The notes under the pieces were generated by a model. The model saw only the letters and a list, made by a program, of their open reading frames with translations. It was not told the origin of the DNA and did not search any database. Shown here in pieces: positions 58,286-64,000 of a DNA stretch of 64,000 bases. Both the position numbers and the translations under genes were made by a program. The stretch is from Silene latifolia (Eukaryota; Streptophyta; Magnoliopsida; Caryophyllales; Caryophyllaceae). The stretch covers positions 41,985,969-42,049,968 of the forward strand of contig NC_133538.1 in the NCBI RefSeq assembly GCF_048544455.1, read 5' to 3'. Each line of letters opens with the position of its first letter. Within the stretch, counting starts at the first letter, position 1.

Positions 58286-59350
58286 TACTATTTTGTTTCG
58301 TTAATTTACTCTATATAAGAATGTGTAGATCATTAGATCGTAGAGGAACAAAACCGGGAATATATAACTGATGTAAAATTTGGTGGTTTGAATAACTTAA
58401 AGCTTGGAGTAACTAATAGTATTATTCATATATGATGAACTGATGATCAATTGTAATATAACCATTACATAATATTGGTTTCTTCTTAGATTCATTTTCC
58501 AAAGGATAAAATTATACTTAATGCACAATTCTTCTTAACATAAACAAGAAGAACAAAAAAACTAATTACAATGCAGAAAATCAAAACATTTTTAACCATT
58601 TAGAGTTTGAGTGTTGGACTCATGAAAAATTGGAAAGATTAAAAGAAATAATAGTAGGTGCTACTCTAAATACACAATGTAACTAATTATATGGTATATT
58701 AATAACATACAAAAGTACGTATTAAGATATACGTATAGTTTAACTGAAACTGAAAAGTTATACTATATCACAGATTCCATTAGTCATATTAAAACTAAAA
58801 AGTTAACTGAAACCTAAAAAAAAAAGCTTAAAAGGTAACTGAAAGTTACGAGTTGATAAATTAATTGATTAAAAAGAAAATGTTGAAAAAACTAGCCGAA
58901 AGGTAGCTGTTTTTTTAGTAAAATGACATAAAAAGATATAATAAGTATTTCATATTTAATATTTTAAATTGACACTACAACTTGGGAGAGACGGTATTTC
59001 AATAAGTTAATGAGAGACCAGTCTTCCGTACCCTTTTATTTGTAAATTGAAGAATTAAAAATAACAAACAGGTAACTTATTTCTCACACGCTACTCTTAT
59101 TTTGGTAAATAATTTGTCTACCAAATACTTATAAGAAATTAAGATAAATGAAATTTTGGTCAAATAAGCTTAAACTTATTTCATAGAAACGAAGACTAAA
59201 TATGAGATTTTTCATAATCTCCCGACCTTCCTCATATCAAATTAATTTCTTATTTATATGCCCATGTTTACTTGCTTTTGAGCCTATTGTTAGGAGTTAA
59301 TCTCAAGTTCCTTTTAACATAAGAATAAAAATTGTTAGCTCTGCAATAAG

Positions 59351-59593
59351 AAGAAGCAAATTTGATAAAAAGGGAAATTCTATCACAAGTAAGTGTCCAA
59401 TTATGTCGCATTTGTCTTGGGTAAAAATCATGCCAACTATGAGTGTTAGACATGGGTAAAAATATGATGATAATTATTTGAGAAGAAGCAAATTTGATAA
59501 AAAGGGAAATTCTATCACAAGTAAGTGTCCAATTATGTCGCATTTGTCTTGGGTAAAAATCATGCCAACTATGAGTGTTAGACATGGGTAAAA
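59351..59593. repeat. 132-bp tandem duplication
   Basis: The segment starting AAGAAGCAAATTTGATAAAA occurs at 59351 and again at 59483, nearly identical for about 110 bases. It is single in Helitron copy 1, so it arose within copy 2, recently. Confidence 0.88.
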
Positions 59594-60119
59594 ATATTAT
59601 GAGACTTATTTGAGAAAGTTATAAAATAAACAAATATAAAACTATTTTAAGATCTCCACAAGTTCAGTGAGTTATAGTTTTGAAATTTTTTACCCGCAAC
59701 ACGTGAGAAGACCTACAACCGTCACGTCCCCTCCCCTGTATGACATCCTTGCTTTTAGCAATCGTTTTTTGTCTTCGTTATGCGAGACTTGGTAGAGTAC
59801 TTTAGTAGAGTTAGACTTAAGGAGCAAAATTCATTATCTTTTCTGATTTTCACATTAATTTACTTCACCCTCTTCGCAATGATCTTTTGTATTGCTTTTA
59901 AACAGTCGTCAATGTGTTAGTTTGACCATGATTTTCGACATATTAATGGTGAAAGTTATACAAATTTGGCCAAGCAAAGTGAAATATGTTTAAGAAGGGA
60001 AGGGAATGTACATGATTCATTTTTTTTAATATAATCATAATGGTAAGCTCTACCACAATACCAAGTGTGGCATATCAGTTATGTTGTTGAGGAACAAGAG
60101 GATTATGAAACGGGACCTG

Positions 60120-60470
60120 TCATAGTATCAATCGCTTTGGAAAAATCATAGTAGAAGTGAAGATAATTACGAGTTCCAAAGTCGGAAAAAGGTATAGAAG
60201 CCGAGGATAAAAATTCCTTTCATTCTTAAGCGGAGACAGTCACTTAATAATGTCTAAATTTATCTGCCAAAACTACTTTTTAGTAATGGCCAGCTTTACG
60301 TAAAAGCGTCAAGATCAATGTTATACGAGGGATTAATTAAGGTTCTCATCGATAATAAAGACCAAATGTATCAACGCCACACAAAGGACATTGTTTACAA
60401 AAAAGTTTTCACAAATTTACCAAATTACGTGTCGTATTATATATTTTGCATGAAAGTTTAAGGACAAGTA
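60120..60470 (+). pseudogene. Helitron helicase remnant in copy 2
   Basis: This aligns at DNA level with the helicase end in copy 1 (16505-16910). Examples are ATCAATCGC..TGGAAAA, TTCCTTTCAT..TTAAGCGGAGACA and TAATGGCCAGCTTTACGTA. The stretch coding the AMTINKS motif is deleted. No frame is open for long. Confidence 0.7.
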
Positions 60471-61384
60471 TTCTTAACTGTAAATAGTCAAAGACCAAAA
60501 GTGCGTGAGACAATAATAACGATAACTCTATAGTCCAACTATATTTCTGAATGTTATACAACTGATATAGATAATAACAAATGCCACAACGCTTTCGTTG
60601 TGTTTTTGTTATAAAACTGATACTTAATCAAACCTCATCTAAAGCAACCCTCCAAATTTTGTTTGCCCCCATTTTCAGCAGGGTTTTAATTTTTATTAAA
60701 TATAATAGTTTTATATTACCAGACCATGGTAACGTAAACTAACATTTTCAGCGATGCCCTAAAATACTAATTTGGTAACCCAACGATTTTGATGATGTCA
60801 TAAACTACTAGATAATGTTATTGTCACATATGATACTACTAGGTGCCCTTTCCATTTTATGTAAAAGAATCACATATATTTTTGATGGATTGTTGTTTAG
60901 ACTACTAATTATATTAGAATTCAATTTGGATTTGATTTTGCGAGAAGTTTATAAGAATCAAATGCTCTTAGTTTTATGTAGATAGTCAAGGTAAAATTAT
61001 GTTGTAAGAGATCTAGCATTTTCTCTGAATACACTAAATATATATAATAATGATACATGTTGGTTTACGTAACATCATTCAGTATTACGTAGTTGTTGGT
61101 GAAAATAATTTGTAAAACTTATAAAGGCATGTTTTCGTTATTAAAGGTTCATTATTATGTTATGCAACATGTGTTATAGATATAGCGTCTTGTATTTAAC
61201 TAAAAACCGGATGTGCTTGTGACAATGAAAAAGTTAACTACATAATATAAGTATATCTTGATGTTATACTACTGAACGACAAAACATTTATGCTAAAATT
61301 AAGCACTAATAATTTATCGGTGATCAACTATACAACTACGTACACCAACAACGATTTTTTTTTTTTACATTAATGATTCAACAT

Positions 61385-61478
61385 TATTATTTTTTATTTT
61401 AGGTAGTCCGTAAAAATTGGAGTCTCTGTAATCGCTCGAAAAAAAAAGCTTCCTTTAATACTATAGATAGATATATAT
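61385..61478 (-). mobile_element. Helitron 5'-end fragment
   Basis: On the minus strand TATCTATCTATAGTATTAAAGGAAGC...TTCGAGCGATTACAGAG repeats the fragment ending at 9237. It replaces the missing 3' end of Helitron copy 2. Confidence 0.6.
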
Positions 61479-61508
61479 ATAAGATATACGATGTGGGTTT
61501 TATTTGAC

Positions 61509-61528
61509 CCGTCACAAGCTTGTGACGG
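61509..61528. repeat. perfect 20-bp palindrome
   Basis: CCGTCACAAGCTTGTGACGG is fully self-complementary. A second half-copy, GGCCGTCACAAATGAG, follows at 61533. It probably marks the end of a repeat element. Confidence 0.85.
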
Positions 61529-62027
61529 ATATCGGCCGTCACAAATGAGAATTTGTGTACATATTACATACTCCGTATTTCATTCCGTCAATGAATTATG
61601 ACTTGGTTGTATACGTACAAAATTAACTAAAACCAATCATTCACATTTTAAAATGCAAAATATTTTAATCAATTAATTTAACTCGAAAAAGCTTCTAATA
61701 TATGAATCCGAAACCAGGGTTCGACGTCTACACAAACCAAAAAGGTTGAAAGTTGAAACTTTCAGCAGCAGCAATGAGGCTCAAATCAAACATTATCCGA
61801 CATTCAACAATTCAACAAGTGAAATCAACCCATTTACAAGTAACCGGATCCGGGTTTAATATGTAGTCAATATTATCAAACAAACATTCCACAATTATGA
61901 AATTACAACGTCAATTCCATGCCTATAATCACAAATGCAGCCAAAATCACAAGACCCGAAAAAATAACCCGACCCGATTAATTGAAAGAAGGAAAATCAC
62001 CGAAAACATGAATTAAAGAGTGCTTAC

Positions 62028-62150
62028 CGGGTGAAATATCTGATAGGTTGGACGGAGAGTCCGGGTGAAATTAGGGTTAGGGTTTGTATTAAAAAAAGAG
62101 ATGAAATTGGGGGAAGAACCCGGAATTAATGGGTAAAAAAGGGGGGTCCG
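62028..62150 (-). promoter_or_regulatory. probable 5' UTR exon with telo-box of a host gene
   Basis: On the minus strand AAACCCTAACCCTAA (62071-62085) is a telo-box, common in leaders and promoters of plant translation and replication genes. It is followed at 62027 by a good splice donor (CCCG|GTAAGC). No ATG-bearing exon was found to the left. The repeats and Helitron there may occupy the intron. Confidence 0.4.
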
Positions 62151-62449
62151 AAATTGAAAACACAGATTTGGAAATTAATGATACGGTAGATCAGTTAATT
62201 GTGATGTAACCAACTCCGAATTAATTGGGTCCGGTTTATTTGGTTACTACTCGTATTAGGTTTCGGTCATTGTCTTGACTCTTAATCAATTTTCTTTTCC
62301 CGCCTACTTACCCACCCTCCTATGATACCCCACTTATCCTAAATATCCAGATCACTTAACCTTACGTTGTTTGTTGATGTTTGATCACAAACTCTCAATT
62401 AACACAAAAAAAATCCTTTCAATCAAAATCCCTAAAAATAGCAAAAGAA

Positions 62450-63706
<1,257 letters not shown>

Positions 63707-63802
63707 CTAGACACTTATCTCTATATATAAACTTTTACAATATCTCACTTTTTAACATGACCACGGAAGTCTCTCAATCGGAAACCTAACTTCATATGCT
63801 GC

Positions 63803-63879
63803 TCATTCCTCTAATAATGGTCCATCGTGTGTGTTGTTGTTTGGGAGCTCCCCTTCCTTTTGCCTCTGGAAATCGTCAT
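63803..63879 (-). CDS. probable last coding exon of a host gene (partial)
   Basis: On the minus strand the acceptor CTATTTTAG is followed by an open frame of 24 codons, DDFQRQKEGELPNNNTHDGP and then LLEE, ending in TGA at 63803-63805. The first two bases complete a codon split by the intron. The composition is protein-like and distinct from the AT-rich surroundings. I do not recognise the protein. Earlier exons would lie beyond 64000. The 3' UTR would run into the AAT array. Confidence 0.4.
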
Positions 63880-64000
63880 CTAAAATAGAAAGATTAAACA
63901 TAGTGTTACAAGAAACTTACTATATTCAATTTGAATTACCAAGAAACGCAGAGAACTCAGGTATATATCAACTGATTCATAGTCGATTGTCTATAACTCC
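63880..64000 (-). other. probable intron of the same host gene
   Basis: T-rich on the minus strand near the acceptor (TTTAATCTTTCTATTTTAG). No other exon is clear before the window edge. Confidence 0.3.

Larger units (their letters stand above)
57499..61384 (+). mobile_element. Helitron with decayed helicase (copy 2), 3' end missing
   Basis: The 5' end TCAATGCATATATATAAAG follows an A. The body follows copy 1 (13797-17910) in order through to the 'CGGTGATCAACTA ... ACGATTTTTTTT' stretch. The match stops near 61384, before the hairpin and CTAG end. Against copy 1 it has its own Stowaway MITE, a 132-bp duplication and an extra block at 60590-60720. Confidence 0.82.

Overview
This is nuclear DNA of a flowering plant and almost all of it is nested transposable elements. 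The signs are Ty1-copia (Sirevirus) and Ty3-gypsy (Tat-type) retrotransposons, plant LINE and SINE tails, hAT and Stowaway elements, Helitron ends and long TA and AAT microsatellites. The AT-rich background and the recurrent 'gtaagacggt' motifs (39235, 39297, 42693) are compatible with a eudicot, perhaps Caryophyllales, but that placement is an inference from memory. I see no bacterial gene, CRISPR array, rRNA or functional tRNA gene. No intact host protein gene lies in the window.

Layout. 1-8629: the 3' part of a Sirevirus: gag end, protease, integrase, reverse transcriptase, RNase H, an envelope-like ORF, polypurine tracts and the 3' LTR. A truncated LINE sits inside it. 9242-10680: a reverse-strand Helitron. 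10681-26048: three large inverted-terminal-repeat elements in a row, each separated from the next by a (TA)n/(GA)n microsatellite. The first (10769-13557) carries a DUF295-like gene fragment. The other two (13647-22052 and 22111-25894) are related, foldback-like and hold opposed arrays of a 21-bp minisatellite. The first of these two is split by a 4.1-kb Helitron whose empty site can be read in the second. 26080-27681: two LINE remnants. 28605-32955: a hAT transposase pseudogene on the minus strand, split by an internally deleted copia retrotransposon with both LTRs, a binding site for the tRNA primer and a target duplication. 33651-42985: a cluster of Helitron 3' ends, with a SINE in one copy.

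43094-43673: a MITE. 43955-54762: a complete-length but decayed Tat-type gypsy element on the minus strand, with 597-bp LTRs and a GATAT duplication. Between its integrase and 3' LTR lies an opposite-strand gene with its own TATA box and polyadenylation signal. 54768-61480: a hAT MITE and a second copy of the 4.1-kb Helitron. 61490-64000: probable host-gene edges: a 5' UTR-like exon with a telo-box, a 1.26-kb pure (AAT)n array and a probable last coding exon.

The genes do not form a pathway. What links them is the order of insertion: LINE into Sirevirus, copia into hAT, Helitron into foldback element, MITEs into Helitrons, SINE into Helitron. Every element-encoded gene that can be read across its key domains carries at least one frameshift or stop.
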